In this document: in pieces, positions 38,701-52,371 of the stretch | Layout: each line of letters starts with the position of its first letter | Numbering within the stretch: position 1 is the first letter of the stretch | From: Nymphaea colorata | Lineage: Eukaryota; Streptophyta; Magnoliopsida; Nymphaeales; Nymphaeaceae | Reading direction: 5' to 3' | Assembly: GCF_008831285.2 (NCBI RefSeq) | Contig: NC_045149.1 | Location: 17,747,035 to 17,811,034 of the forward strand | DNA: 64,000 bases | Position numbers and translations under genes: made by a program | Notes under the pieces: model-generated | Seen by the model: the letters and a program-made list of their open reading frames with translations, nothing else | The model's database searches: none | Told to the model about the DNA's origin: nothing

Positions 38701-40098
38701 TGTTCATTAGAAATAGCTACGGTATTTTAATATAAATTATCTCTGCTTAAACATCAAAGTGATAAAATACAAAGACCGAATGCTTATCCTATTCCTCAAG
38801 CTTTATTGTGCGAAATAAGATCTAATAGGGAGGACATAAAGTTACATATTTGTAACTGAAATGGCCCAAAATATTCTCCTTATATATGCACTTGATATGG
38901 TCAAATGAAGAAAATGGCTCCTCTGTAAGTTCCTAAAATCATGCTTTAGTTACTCTTAAATCACTTTATCCGTCCAGTACTTTTGTCAGTCCTGGTTCTA
39001 CCATGGTGGAACACGATTCAGACTTCCATTACCACTATCTTTTACACCAAATGCCTTGAGAAGTCATATCATAAATCCCAAATAAATTGAAGGAAGTTCT
39101 AGAAACGTAGCACATATCTAGTTGTTCAGTAAGTAAATCATTGTCACCATAAGATGCGAAATTTTTTACATGGAAAAAAAAAAATTGAATACCTTCAACG
39201 GGCGCCATCTTTTTAGCATACAACATCTTCTCATGCACTCCAAAATAGACGTCATCTAATGAGTCCAAGTTCCTTCCTCTACCATGAACAGAAGGCTCCA
39301 AAGCCTACAAAATTTAAGAAAGACATTAGAAGGTGAAGGCCTGAAGGGGAGCAGCAAATAGGGTGGCAGAACACCAAGAGCAGCTAACTTGTTTTAACAA
39401 GCTGTAGTTAGGGTACCTCCTACCAGAAAGCACTAAATTGCAGAAATACAACAACATTTAGAATACATATAAGTAGCTATATATGCTATTGCATCCACCA
39501 AAGCCGACAAGTTCTTAATGTCTCCATGAAATCCGTCACAGACGATCATATGTATAAATATATTCTTATACCATGAAAGAAACAAAGGAACTAGCCTGTC
39601 GGAGACGAGATGACGAAAACTACCTCGATCCTCGACATGCCATCTCCCAAGAAAGCGCAAGCGTTCTTGACATGGGCAATGTAGTAAGTATCACATAGTC
39701 CACAACGGCTGCAGATAAAAAAGCAAACAACACCATCAAACAACACTGAGAAACTGATACAGAAACCACCAAGGAAACGAACCATAGAAAAGAAACAGAA
39801 CAAAAGGAGGGCGGAAAAAGGAGAAACCAAGAACCTGCAGTGATCCTTAGCAGGATAAACACCACCTGGCCTAATGGGTCTCGACTTCTCCCTCCAATCC
39901 TCCCTTACTTCCCCAGAGGTCTTCCTTTCCCCTGTACCGGAGAAACCAATAGTATGCCATCAAGGATTAGTGGCCAAGGTTTCAGGAATGGAAACAGATG
40001 AAACGGCGAAGAAAGGAACAGAAGAGTCCACCACGGATGGAAGCTCGCGGGATGGGTCGTGTGATTGCAACCGCGTGAAGCCCCGCCATGGACGTCAT
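32762..40098 (-). CDS. HCAR: 7-hydroxymethyl chlorophyll a reductase, plastid
   Basis: Ferredoxin-dependent flavin and [4Fe-4S] enzyme that reduces 7-hydroxymethyl chlorophyll a to chlorophyll a, the last step of chlorophyll b to a conversion, in plastids. Nineteen minus-strand exons: 40035-40098, 39835-39931, 39624-39708, 39193-39304, 38555-38639, 38399-38440, 38154-38232, 37854-37905, 37698-37760, 37313-37410, 36080-36115, 35889-35950, 34980-35007, 34006-34085, 33856-33925, 33701-33758, 33115-33176, 32924-33018 and 32762-32852. All phases close to 452 residues; Arabidopsis HCAR has 462. Cluster-type Cys: CSRCGLCDTYY, LLFCGVGCQVQ, VLGTNCVDNGT and SSCYSCFDYTNALADLVVGYMG. The end is NGQIDSLLSNK. 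Exons 2-19 are secure. Exon 1 (MTSMAGLHAVAITRPIPRA) is my best choice for the short transit peptide; ATG 40089 is an alternative start. Exons are small (28-112 bp) and introns AT-rich. Confidence 0.94.
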
Positions 40099-41762
40099 TG
40101 GCGGAGACGGGGAGCACCGGCGGTGGAATCGATGGGCCGGCAGCAATCGGTGGGCCGGCCGGCCAGTGGAGTCAGAGCAGCAAAGCCACACGTGGAGCTA
40201 GGAGAGGATAACGTCCCCCCCTTCCGGTGCTATACAACAAGCCGGGTTCCGCATGGATCCAGCCCGACCAGTCTCGTTAGCTCTGCAACAGAACAGCATC
40301 GAGACAAGTCAGAATTTTTTATCAGTCCGACCAATCCCACCCATTCGACTCACTTTTCTCTTTCATTTTCTTCCAAGAACGATTATATAAATGTAAACTT
40401 TCTAACTATAATGTTACAGATCCACATAAAAAAACACATTCTTTATTGTGTAAATAAGATATAAGGCCAGCAGTTTGGTTCTTTCTGTTTATAAAATGCC
40501 AAAAACGATGTTTGTTATGTTTATTTTGATGTTTTTAAGTATGAAAAATACGTTCAAATAATTAGTTTTTTGACATTCGAAAATATGCTACTCAGTAGAT
40601 CTCTTTTCCATGAGAGAGGCAGCTTACGTGGTTCTTCTACATTTATTTGCTGTCTGTTTTCACCTTATGAATCAAAGCCAAACACTATTACTGATTTTAG
40701 AGCCTTTGCTTGAGCGCCGGTTTGTTCAATTCACTGCCTTTTGCTTCTTTCCTTTATGTAATCTTTAAATTGCTACTTTTTATTTCTACACCCAAAAGGA
40801 ACAATATAAAGCAAAGTCTATTGTGACAGATTTATGAACATTTAATTCTATTGTTTTTTTATGAATCTGCTTAAATTTTTGAGATAAATTTATAAAACAA
40901 TGGCAGCACATCTACTACCAAACGACCTCTTAAAATGCTCAATGTTGATTAAAAGGTAGAAGTATAGCTTACTTATTTGATGCAGGGAATTAAGCGCCAC
41001 CTGACAAATAATAAAATGTCATTTTATTAGGCGAGGTAATCAATGCCACAAGAAACTTTTCAGCACCGTACATTGGTAGCATTAAGTGAGAGGAGATGAG
41101 GATTTAATAAGTATATATATATATATGTTATTTGAAAAGCCGGTCGATATGATTAGTGATAATGTGTGGCTTCAGCTTCACTCATGTCCCATCAATTGTA
41201 TATCTAATAATAAGGTCTTTCTGATTATGAAAAGACAAAACCATAAAAATAAGGTTGTTAGGATCATTGGAGTCAAAATATGAAACGGGTAGTGAAGAAA
41301 AAGACTATTTTATCATTTAGTACGCATTATTACATAAATAATAAGTTTTCCGTTTTTGCAAGTGTAGTTATGGTTTCATATCCCAAAACATTAAAAAAAT
41401 GATATAAAAATAATTTTTATTCCATATGTAATTGAAATCCTATAAGCCCGAAAATGTCCCTCCATTTTTATGTACATCCAAAATCATCCTCAATGTTATA
41501 ATAGGCTTATCTATGCTAACTGTTTATAAGTTTAAGAATCGAACATTTGTCGTGGTAATTTAAGACTGAGGTTTTTATGAAAGAAACTCTCCACATCAAT
41601 CATAAATTAGAGGTTGGTACACATTCTAACTTACCGAGGGAAGATAAGTTATGTTAAGAGTGGAAGCTCTTCCTCCATTGACAGACAATATTGAGAGTTT
41701 TCATGTCTTCACTCTTATTATGTTCATAAGCAATAAATTGTCCTTTTAGCTCAAAGCTGGTT

Positions 41763-41832
41763 ACATGCACAAGCATGTGTAACTACTTACTATTGAAACA
41801 TGCACAAGCATGTGTAACTACTTACTATTGAA
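41763..41832. repeat. Perfect 35 bp tandem duplication
   Basis: Two identical 35 bp units (41763-41797 and 41798-41832) begin ACATGCACAAGCATGTGTAA. Each starts with the inverted pair ACATGC/GCATGT. Confidence 0.85.
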
Positions 41833-41914
41833 CCGAGAGGCATTTGTCCCTTATCTTCTTTTGTTTGAACTTTTTATGCATATGGTGACAATCTCTGTCA
41901 TACGGATAAGTAGG

Positions 41915-42309
41915 ATTTGCCCACGTACCCATATCCAATATGCAGACACGCGTATCCGGATACGGGACGTGGGTAGAACATGCCAAAAAATAAAGTATTA
42001 ATTTAATGTTTTTTTTTATATTATCATTTTTTTTGTGATGCATCCAATTATTTTTATGAACAATCTTTTCAAATACTCAACGTTTTTGTGATAAAACAAA
42101 CTTTTTTACGATATTGTAAGAGTGAACTATTAACTTTTAATGTTTTTTTTATTTTATCATTTTTGAGAATATAAAATATATTGTATCCGTGTATCCAAAA
42201 TTTTCAAAATTATCGTATATGCATATCCAAAATTTTTCAAAATTGTCGTATATGCATATCCAAAATTTTCAAAATTGTCGTGTTCATAACTCACACCCAT
42301 GTAACATAG
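41915..42309. mobile_element. Truncated hAT-like MITE related to the one in IIL1
   Basis: Reverse complemented from its right end it reads CTATGTTACATGGGTGTGAG, then ACACGACAATTTTGAAAATT, matching the start of the 18918-19268 element (CTATGTCACATGGGT..., ACACGGCAATTTCGAAAATT). It contains three tandem units of about 33 bp with TATGCATATCCAAAATTTT. The opposite terminus is not recognisable, so the left border is approximate. Confidence 0.55.
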
Positions 42310-43925
42310 GTGGCAATTTGTTATTGAACCATTTTATTTAGTTGGCTTTGTAAGATGTAGGTTTTTGGCGAAACCACAATTTAAAAAAAAAATAAATGGA
42401 AAATACCCCTCACATGACTGCGGCCGAACACAGGACTCCATATGCTGTCCTCGAACACGCAGAACTTCTTTCTTCATGAAAAATTGTTTTATGCATTTGA
42501 AGTATATGCCTGTAATTTTTAAATATTATTATTTGTTAAAATTAAAAAAACCCACCCATCTCGGGTATGGACCGTTCCTTTCACCTGGTTGATGATTCGT
42601 GCGGCTCCACTCAATGAACCAGGCGGAGACAGCGGCAGCATTGACGTGGCGGCACCACGCCCACGCCCCTCCCTAACTACCCCCCCCCCCCCCCCACCAA
42701 ACCTCTTTCTCGGGTCCAGGTCATTCTAGACCCGCGATCCGAAGCATAGGGCCCGCTCATTTGCCCCCTTCAGGTGGCGGTTGCCATTGCCATACAAAGC
42801 ACCTAACCCTAAGCGGCTAAGCGTGTACCTTTCATATTAACGCAGCCAATTGAATGCCCGTTTTGTCCTTCATCAACTTTCCTTTACCTTTCTCGGCGTT
42901 GATGGTAAACCCGTGACTCGAACTCGGATCGACTGGGGCCGACTCGGTTAGGTTAGGTCCCGTTGCATTTTTATAGATGAAGTAAGATCTTAGACTTTTT
43001 AAAGGGTTATTTTTAATGTATTTTTACTGCACCTAAGTCTTACTATTCTGGACCAGCCAGGTTCTACTTCACCTAAACCCTTGACTTGTGAACAGTGTAA
43101 GAACAGTTTTACACGTGAACTGAGCTAACTCGAACAGTAGAACTGAGTCAGCCCCACGAATTTGCCTTTCCGAACTTTATTAAGTTGGCCGTCCCGATCC
43201 AAACACCCCTCGACGTTTCGTGTTTGAAACTTTGAATCGGAACGCTCTACTCTTTCACCATTCAACCATGGCTTAAGAAATACACATAAATCTCCCAATC
43301 AAACTAATTGCTAGTCCACAAAAGCTCCAGTTCTACTTGATTTAGACGAGGCTTTGATTCTTTTGGACAGTTAACACACATTGACTTGTATTAATTGAAA
43401 AAAACTAGACTTACTGTATGGTAGCGCCGCGTCCATTTTGCTCACTTATATATGTATATCAAACAAATTATACACATGCATATGTGCATCCAAACTCATA
43501 TCATTGTGATTATGCGTACCTTCTATAAGGTAATGTTTGGTAGCCTTGAATATTATTGAATGTGAAATTGATGCGAACTGCACGACATTGGAGATTATCA
43601 CTATGTTTACTAAACAGAGGATTTTAAATATAGCATGAATTTCATACATGTAAAAAAAAAAAAAAGTTGATCATGATATGCGGTTTGAGTATCTTAGATC
43701 CTCACTGATTATATATAGACCACCCTTAGTTTTACATGATACAAAATGTATTGAAAATGTCTGAATGTTCACAAAATTAATCTCATTACTATTAGTTTAA
43801 TTACATTCACATATGGTAAAGTATTGTGCTAAAACAGTAACGACCATCATTTAAAAGAAAAGGAATTGGTAGGCACATTTTCGTTTACGTGAATTAGCGG
43901 AGGAGGGTTCAACTAACCCGCTTGT

Positions 43926-44069
43926 CACGTGCGAGCCATAAACCGTGCATGCTTAGTTGCGCACATTTAAGTTGGGTGAGCACGTGAGCTCCCAGCTACC
44001 ACCCCGAACGCCATTTCCCTATTTTATCTTTCCCCAAATACCCTTACCTCTGCCTCCTTTTTATAAATA
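43926..44069 (+). promoter_or_regulatory. CHS1 promoter: G-boxes and TATA box
   Basis: CACGTG at 43926-43931 and 43981-43986, followed by a CTACC element (MYB/H-box-like) and TATAAATA at 44062-44069. The TTTAAGTTGG, CACGTG, CTACC order and TATA recur in the CHS3 and CHS5 promoters. G-box plus MYB-type sites form the known light/bZIP-MYB unit of CHS genes; occupancy here is inferred. Confidence 0.7.
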
Positions 44070-44103
44070 CCAACCCCTCCGCCTCATTCCCTTCCAGCCT
44101 TGA

Positions 44104-45770
<1,667 letters not shown>

Positions 45771-48700
45771 GAACGGAACGGACGGAACCGATCTGGTCGT
45801 AAATGTTAGCTCTGTACTTCAATATCGTTCTCTTACTTGTCCCCACTCTTAAAGATTGTGACCTAGTGTGTCCGTGTTTTTCATTTTTCTTCTCTTTTTA
45901 ATAATATCTTTGTTTGGCTATGAAAATTAAGAGCGCAGGAACGAGTCACATGGCTTCTGTCATGAATGGCTAAAATTATGGGACCTTCATTAATTAATAC
46001 TTCTTTTATTATAAATGTTTCTGAGATTGAGAGAAAGTTAGGTGGAAGCTGTAAATGGGCAGCCAGTAAAAGAATTGTGTGTTATTTTACTTTGTGCCGT
46101 ATATGGTAGTGGGAAATTCTTGAATAATTTAAGATCATCATGCAACCCGAGAAATTGCTCAAAGGGTGTGATCTTGCAGTTCGGGGAGTCTTAAACATGC
46201 ATTAAGTATGATAAAAGAGTCTCGGAGTTTTAGCAAAAGTTAAACGCTGATTTAGAATTTCATAGGTTAAAACAATAAAAAGGAGCATTCTTTGTTTATT
46301 TTTCAATTATGAACAAGACGAATTAGTCCAAATCATTGGTATTAGTTCATCGGATGGGCTCCGGCCAGTAATGGAAGCTAGGCAACCGGTCACTGGTTTG
46401 AGTGGCATGGGTGCTCGCTCTCTCCTTGTGTTCAAGTATTCAAGCAGTGGAAAATCAATCAGTCCCCAAGTTATATAGCTTGATTGTTTCCGGCCAGCAG
46501 TTGTCCGGCGACCAATCGCTGGTCTGAGTGACAGTGTTCCACCTTACAGGCGACCTTAGAGGCCCGAGTAAGATAAAATACTCTTCCTACAAGATAAAAA
46601 AAAAAAAAAAATCAATTGATTATGAGAAGCAACAAACCATGTGGATGCGACATCTAGTTTCCCTTTTTAATACAAGTTGGGCAACCGATCGGTTAACTCT
46701 CAATCTCAAAGGAAATGTCTTATTCTACTACGTAATAAATGAAATTGAACAATAAAACGGGGTTTTAAACTTTCATGTTCATTCCCTGCTCGTAGACATA
46801 TTCTGATATTCATCTTTACGATTATTCATAAATTCATTCAAACTTCCTAAGTAGCCGCTCCAAGTCGGTTCTTGAAGTTGACCTCATGAACTGATAAAAT
46901 TTTTTAATTAAAATATGATAAATGGCCTAGTCTTTTAAGTCTATGAACCACATAAAGCAAGTTCAGTGAGCATCATCACCAACATTTGTGTAATCGTTGC
47001 TAATAGTATTACCAATGCCTGATAACGTCGGTAATAGTATACCTAACTATGTTGAGCATATGTTGATGAACACAATCTATGCCGATGCGTGCAGCGGAAA
47101 TGCCGATTATAGTATTCATTGACAAATTGCTCATATATGTTTGAAATAAGCGTCAGTAAAAGTTTTACCGACGTTTATGTTACTTGATTCACGAGTCGAG
47201 CCAAACTTGATTCCACCAATTTAAGGTCGGACTGGGGCTGACCTAAACCCTAAACCCTTTTTTATGGTTCGGGTTCTAAAGCCCGACAAGCTGCTGCCCC
47301 GGTACACAGCCTTATTTATTTATATAGTAGACTTTTCTTTGCTGTGGTCAGTTGCCCACATTAGCCCCATAAAATTTACTTACTTTTTTATTTTTTTTCA
47401 ACAAAAAATGTATATATTTTTTTAAAAATGACCATCCTCATTAAAATAACAAAATTTTTTACTGATGGCATAACTAAGGCTCCGTCCGATGCACAGGAAA
47501 AATAATACAACGTGGGGTTTTTTCAAGTTTGTACGGAAAAAGTTTTTTCCTCCAACATCAAACATGAGAAATTTTATCATGTTTTTTTTTTCCTGTTAAT
47601 CAAACGAGGCCTAATCAAACGAGGCCTAAATTATGTTGTTATAGAAGGGCAATACGGGTGACGGCTTCCGGAGTCTGAACATGGATCCAATAATGTGGGT
47701 TGGATTCAGATGTGGTATTGTTTATCGTTGGATCCAAATGCAACTATACTCGGTTGCCTTCTTACCCCCTTTTTTTTTAAATATAAAATGGAGTGGTCAA
47801 CGCTGATGACGTTCGAACATGAGGACGTCTTTTGTTGGAAAATTACATGATATGCACACAGCTTCTCTTGCGCGTTTGATAACGCGGACAAATACTGCCG
47901 AGAAGCGAAATTTTTCAAAACCCTACTCTTTTCCCTCGCCGCATCAAACGCCGAAAAAGATTTCGGCTATTTCCAATACCGTAGGCTGAAATATTCCCCG
48001 TGAAATATTTCTCGTCCTGCCCACCCGAGGCAAAAAATATTGTATTTCAAATCTGCTTTGAACAAACATGAACGCATGATTTTTTTTTTTTTGTAAATGG
48101 AAACATTTTGTGGGTGTTTGGTAGAACCTCACTGCCGAGGCTCTATCGCTACCCAAGATCATGATCAGCAGGGCGGATTGATCTCAGCTTTGTGATCTGC
48201 CATAGCTTCTCCTCCTATCGCATGATAGGAGGAGGTGGATGTTCGTTCGTCCGTAGATGGTCGTACTGCTACTTTGGAAGTCGAACACCAGATCTACTAG
48301 CGTGCTCATTAGCTGCAGCCTTCCCTGTCGCGTTTCCAGCCTCTAAACCTTCGTGGGTATGCAAAGGATTGCACCGTGAAGCACCTCTTCTTGCGCTCTA
48401 GCTGGGGTATGAACCATGAGTTGCAGAAGCCAAGATGCTGCTCTGAGCTACACCTTGATGTCTACCACTCGTACTTCCTTCGGCCGTTGAGAGAAGGGAC
48501 TTGAGAAGAGAGGAGAAGCTGAAATGGAGGAGGCCATGAGGTTGAAGAAGAACAAACCAGCCGTCGCCTCGCCGGTCATGGGTGAGGAGAATCCTCCAGC
48601 CATCATTGAGAAGACAATCAAGATTGCATGAGAAGAGAAGGAGAAAGCCCCTCGCGGGGAGGTGAAAGAAGTTGACGCCAAATGAAAATCACTTCATCAT

Positions 48701-48963
48701 TCAGCATAATTCCAAAAACCCTAATTACAAAGCTTATATACATGAGAAGCGTATCGGTTCACTTAGCTCCTAACCCGAGACGGTATAAAGAACTTAAAGT
48801 TAAACGATTCTAACAATTTTCAAACCGAGACAGTACAAAAGAGTAAATAAACATAAGCAAAAGGGTGCCTAGAATGGATTTGGTTGCACCCGCTCTCTCT
48901 ATGGATCTGGACCCAGTCTTACATTTTTCGACCATCCACTCCTCCCACTACAGCCATATAAGT
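45771..48963. other. 3' flank of CHS1, partly duplicated downstream of CHS3
   Basis: The first 200 bp match the CHS5 3' flank (GTGTCCGTGTT, CATTTTTCTTCT, CGAGTCACATGGCTT). 46566-46960 matches 57001-57350, and 46968-47185 matches 58769-58985, so the CHS1 and CHS3 blocks share ancestry beyond the genes. A small MITE lies at 47478. 48.15-48.96 kb is GC-richer with an open minus frame (48448-48681) of unknown nature. No gene called. Confidence 0.6.
47478..47611. mobile_element. Small Tourist-like MITE with TAA target duplication
   Basis: Bordered by TAA at 47475-47477 and 47612-47614. The ends GGCTCCGTCCGATGCACAGG and, in reverse complement, GGCCTCGTTTGATTAACAGG are inverted repeats. The last 14 bp plus TAA are repeated once more (to 47628), as if the end had been duplicated. 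Confidence 0.7.
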
Positions 48964-49569
48964 AATGCCCAAGGGTTCTGTAAGTGTCGAATCCTAAACC
49001 AGGCCAAGGTGCCTTGTGGTCCAACTCACTCGCGTGCACTTGGCCCTACGCACATAGGTGCTAGTGGCCGACCCTACAGGTCACTTCTTGGGCTTGTGTT
49101 CATCCTCGACCGCCCCCAATGCTGCGACCTGTTGCTCTCGGCGCTCCTTGCCGAGGCTAACCTCACAAGGCAACGAGGGCATAAGCCTGTCGGGTGGTAA
49201 TCGGCGTGCTCAACTGTTACTCACGCCGCTGGTCAGCTCTGCTCTAGCGCTCTCCACCAGGCCTTCGGCCATCCTCGATGGTGCCAAAACTAGGCACGTA
49301 TCAATGTTTTATTGTTCCACGAAAATGCCCAAATCTTTGGGTTAGATTAAAAAATATTCACCAAATATTCCAAGTACCAAACGACTCTTAAGTTAGATCA
49401 TCAGTCATAGAATTAAAGGAAGTCATTATAGATGGCTAACATTTCATTCTGACATTTTAAAACATTCCATATTCATTTATGACTTACCAAACTACTTTTA
49501 CATGACACACTTAACACATTTATTGTCACAATTGATACTTTAGGAAGGAGATATACGTCTCTTTCGACG

Positions 49570-49648
<79 letters not shown>

Positions 49649-50335
49649 ACAGAAAATACATATTGGACAAGAGAAAACATTTGTAATGCCTAATGGGTTA
49701 TGTAAGTGTCGAATCCTGAACCATGCCAAGGTGCCTTGTGGTGCAACTCACTCGCGTGCACTTGGCCCTACGCACATAGGTGCTAGTGTCTTGGGCTTGT
49801 GTTCAACCTCGACCGCGCGCAATGCTGCGACCTGCTGCTCTCGGTGCTCCCTGCCGAGACTAACCTCACAAGGCAACGAGAGCATAAGCCTGTCGGGTGG
49901 TAATCGGCGTGCTCAACTGTTACTCACGCCGTTGGTCGGCTCCGCTCTAGCACTCTCCGCCAGGCCTTCGACCATCCTCGATGGTGCCAAAACTAGACAC
50001 GTATCAATGTTTTATTGTTCCACGAAAATGCCCAAATCTTTGGGTTAGATTAAAAAATATTCACCAAATATTCCAACTACCAAACGACTCTTAAGTTAGA
50101 TGATTAGTCATAGAATTAAAAGAAGTCACTGTAGTCAGTAGATGGCTAACATTTCATTTCTGACAGTTTAAAACATTCCATATTCATTTGTGACTTACCA
50201 AATTACTTGTAGATGACACACTTAACACATTTATTGTCACAATTGATACTTTAGGAAGGAGATATACGTCTCTTTCGACGTTATATATATATATATTTTA
50301 CAGAAAATACATATTGGAGAAGAGAAAACATATGC
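48964..50335. repeat. Two tandem ~0.7 kb units downstream of CHS2
   Basis: Unit 1 (48964-49683) and unit 2 (49684-50335) have the same order. Part A is GC-rich (AAGTGTCGAATCCT...GTCGGGTGGTAATCGGCGTG). Part B is AT-rich (CCAAATCTTTGGGTTAGATT...GGAGATATACGTCTCTTTCG), followed by a TA run and TTTTACAGAAAATACATATT. Part B recurs as a third copy next to CHS2 and again, diverged, at 59311-59480. Open frames in part A (48865-49200 and 49686-50048) are not kept between units at their ends, so I do not call a gene. Confidence 0.8.
49571..49646. repeat. (TA)n microsatellite, unit 1
   Basis: 76 bp of TA in part B of unit 1. The homologous sites have about 15 bp (50283-50297) and 132 bp (50675-50806). 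Confidence 0.95.
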
Positions 50336-50399
50336 TTAAGGTCTTACAGGTAAGCTGTGTAGGACGACGGTGTCAACGGTGAGGCCAGGTCCGAACCCA
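50336..50399 (-). pseudogene. CHS2-type 3'-terminal relic
   Basis: On the minus strand these 64 bp read [20 protein letters not shown] and stop, the same C-terminus as CHS2, with only a few nucleotide changes. Nothing upstream of it is CHS. It sits exactly between repeat copies 2 and 3, in the position CHS2 itself occupies next to copy 3. It is therefore the stump of a deleted or recombined CHS2-type gene. Confidence 0.85.
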
Positions 50400-50844
<445 letters not shown>

Positions 50845-52283
50845 TTAAGGTCTTACAGGCAAGCTGTGTAGGACGACAGTGTCAACAGTGAGGCCAGGTC
50901 CGAACCCAAGGAGCACACCCCACTCGAGCCCTTCTCCGGTTGTGGCCGCGCCATCCTCCATCGATCTCTTCCTCACCTCGTCCATGATAAAGAGCACGGT
51001 TGCACTGGACATGTTGCCGTACTCGCTTAGCACGCGCCTAGACGCCCGTAGCTTCTCAGCTTTCAACTTGAGCCTCTCCTCCACTCGGTTCAAGACGGCA
51101 GGCCCGCCAGGGTGCATGATCCAGAATATGGAGTTCCAGTCCGAGACCCCGAGTCGGTCAAAGGCCTCTGCCAAAACCTTCTCGATGTTAGTCGAGATGA
51201 GGCTCGGCACACTCTGTTGGAGATGGAAAGTCAAGCCCGCCGCGCCTAGGTGCCCTCCCACAGCCCCTTCGCTGTCGGGCAAAATGGTCTGACCAGTCCA
51301 AGCGAGCTCGAAAATCGGCTTCTCCATGTTAGGGACTGGGTCCGCGCCAACAATGACTGCAGCTGCTCCATCGGCAAAAAGGGCTAAACCAACCAGGCCG
51401 TCTGGGTACGTCCCGCAGGGCCCGCGGAACGTAACTGCAACCATCTCGCAGCATACGACCAACACCCTTGCCCCCCTGTTGTTCTCGGCGAAGTCCTTGG
51501 CTATGCGTAAGACCGCGCTGCCGGCGAAACAGCCCTGGTGAGGTAGCATGACGCGCTTGACTGCCGGGTTCAGGCCCAAGAGGTTGGTCAGTTGGTAGTC
51601 CGCACCAGGCAGCTCCCCGCCGCTGCTGGTACAAAAGATGAGGTGCGTGATGTTTGACCTGGGCCGCGCCCACTCGGCGATGGCCTTGACCGCGGCCTCC
51701 TGCGCCAAGCGCGGCACCTCTTTAACCAGCATGGCTTGGCGCGCGTCTAGGGAGGGAGCCGCCTGGTCACAGATGCTGGGGTTTGCCTTCAACATCTCTT
51801 CTGTCAATTGCATGTGCCTCTTCTTTATCCCAGAGTTACCACCTGCATCCATACTCACAAGCCCCATATTAAGCATATCGAATAAAAAACCCAATCACAT
51901 ATCAACATATTTGCTACCAATCATTTATCAAAGATCAAAGCCATCATATATATGGAATGAAAATAAAGAAAGATTAGGTCAGGTATATATATGATATATA
52001 GTGGGCTATGTATGTACAAGAAGAATGTTAAGACATGAATGCTATACGATGGCTGCGATTGTCTAAAAAACAATGGTTATGGTGAGAGAAGAATGTAAAG
52101 TTTACATATTTTGGTGAACTTCTCCTTAAGGCCGGTCAGGTGCTCGGAGTTGGTGACCTTGAAGTAGAAGTCGGGGTACGTGCTCTGGTCGATGACATTG
52201 GGCGGGTTGGCCGTTCCAATGGCCAACACGGCTGCCGGACTCTCAGCCCTCTGCATCTTCCATATCTGTTCAAGACTCACCAT
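50845..52283 (-). CDS. Divergent CHS-like type III polyketide synthase (CHS2)
   Basis: Exons 52106-52283 and 50845-51842 give 391 residues, collinear with the other copies. Cys164 (HQGCFAGS), His303 (WIMHPGGP), Asn336 (SEYGNMSS), Phe215, Phe265, Thr197, Gly256 and Ser338 are present, so a working condensing enzyme is expected. Many conserved positions differ from CHS1: Asp96Ala, Val98Leu, Thr132Ser, Val135Gly, Met137Leu, Tyr160Pro, Thr194Val, Gly216Ala, Ile254Val and Asp255Gly. Several of these lie in the loops that decide between chalcone (Claisen) and stilbene (aldol) cyclisation. The product cannot be named from sequence. Head-to-head with CHS3, 2.05 kb between start codons. The leader contains a CT repeat directly before the ATG. 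The frame is intact. Confidence 0.9.
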
Positions 52284-52285
52284 CT

Positions 52286-52329
<44 letters not shown>

Positions 52330-52371
52330 TGGATGGATGGATGGTGTTCTTTCTCCTGGCTTTCTTTTATA
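52284..52371 (-). promoter_or_regulatory. CHS2 leader microsatellite and TATA box
   Basis: Read on the minus strand: TATAAAAG at 52371-52364, then CCAT repeats (about 52326-52343) and a (CT)n tract (52324-52287) ending three bases before the start codon. The orphan exon at 59808 has TA repeats in the same place. Confidence 0.65.

Larger units (their letters stand above)
40099..43925. other. Spacer between HCAR and the CHS cluster
   Basis: 40099-40320 is GC-rich and probably the HCAR promoter and leader; a long plus-strand ORF there is antisense to HCAR exons 1-2. The rest is AT-rich and holds a 35 bp tandem duplication, a hAT-like MITE relic, a poly(C) tract at 42680-42695 and no recognisable gene. 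Confidence 0.6.

Noticed and set aside
39874-40464. 196-codon plus-strand ORF
   Set aside because: It lies antisense to HCAR exons 1-2 and their leader and shows no motif. The minus strand carries the recognisable HCAR sequence.
48865-50048. Two similar ORFs in the tandem units downstream of CHS2
   Set aside because: Similarity comes from the repeat duplication. The ends and internal lengths differ between copies and I recognise no protein family.
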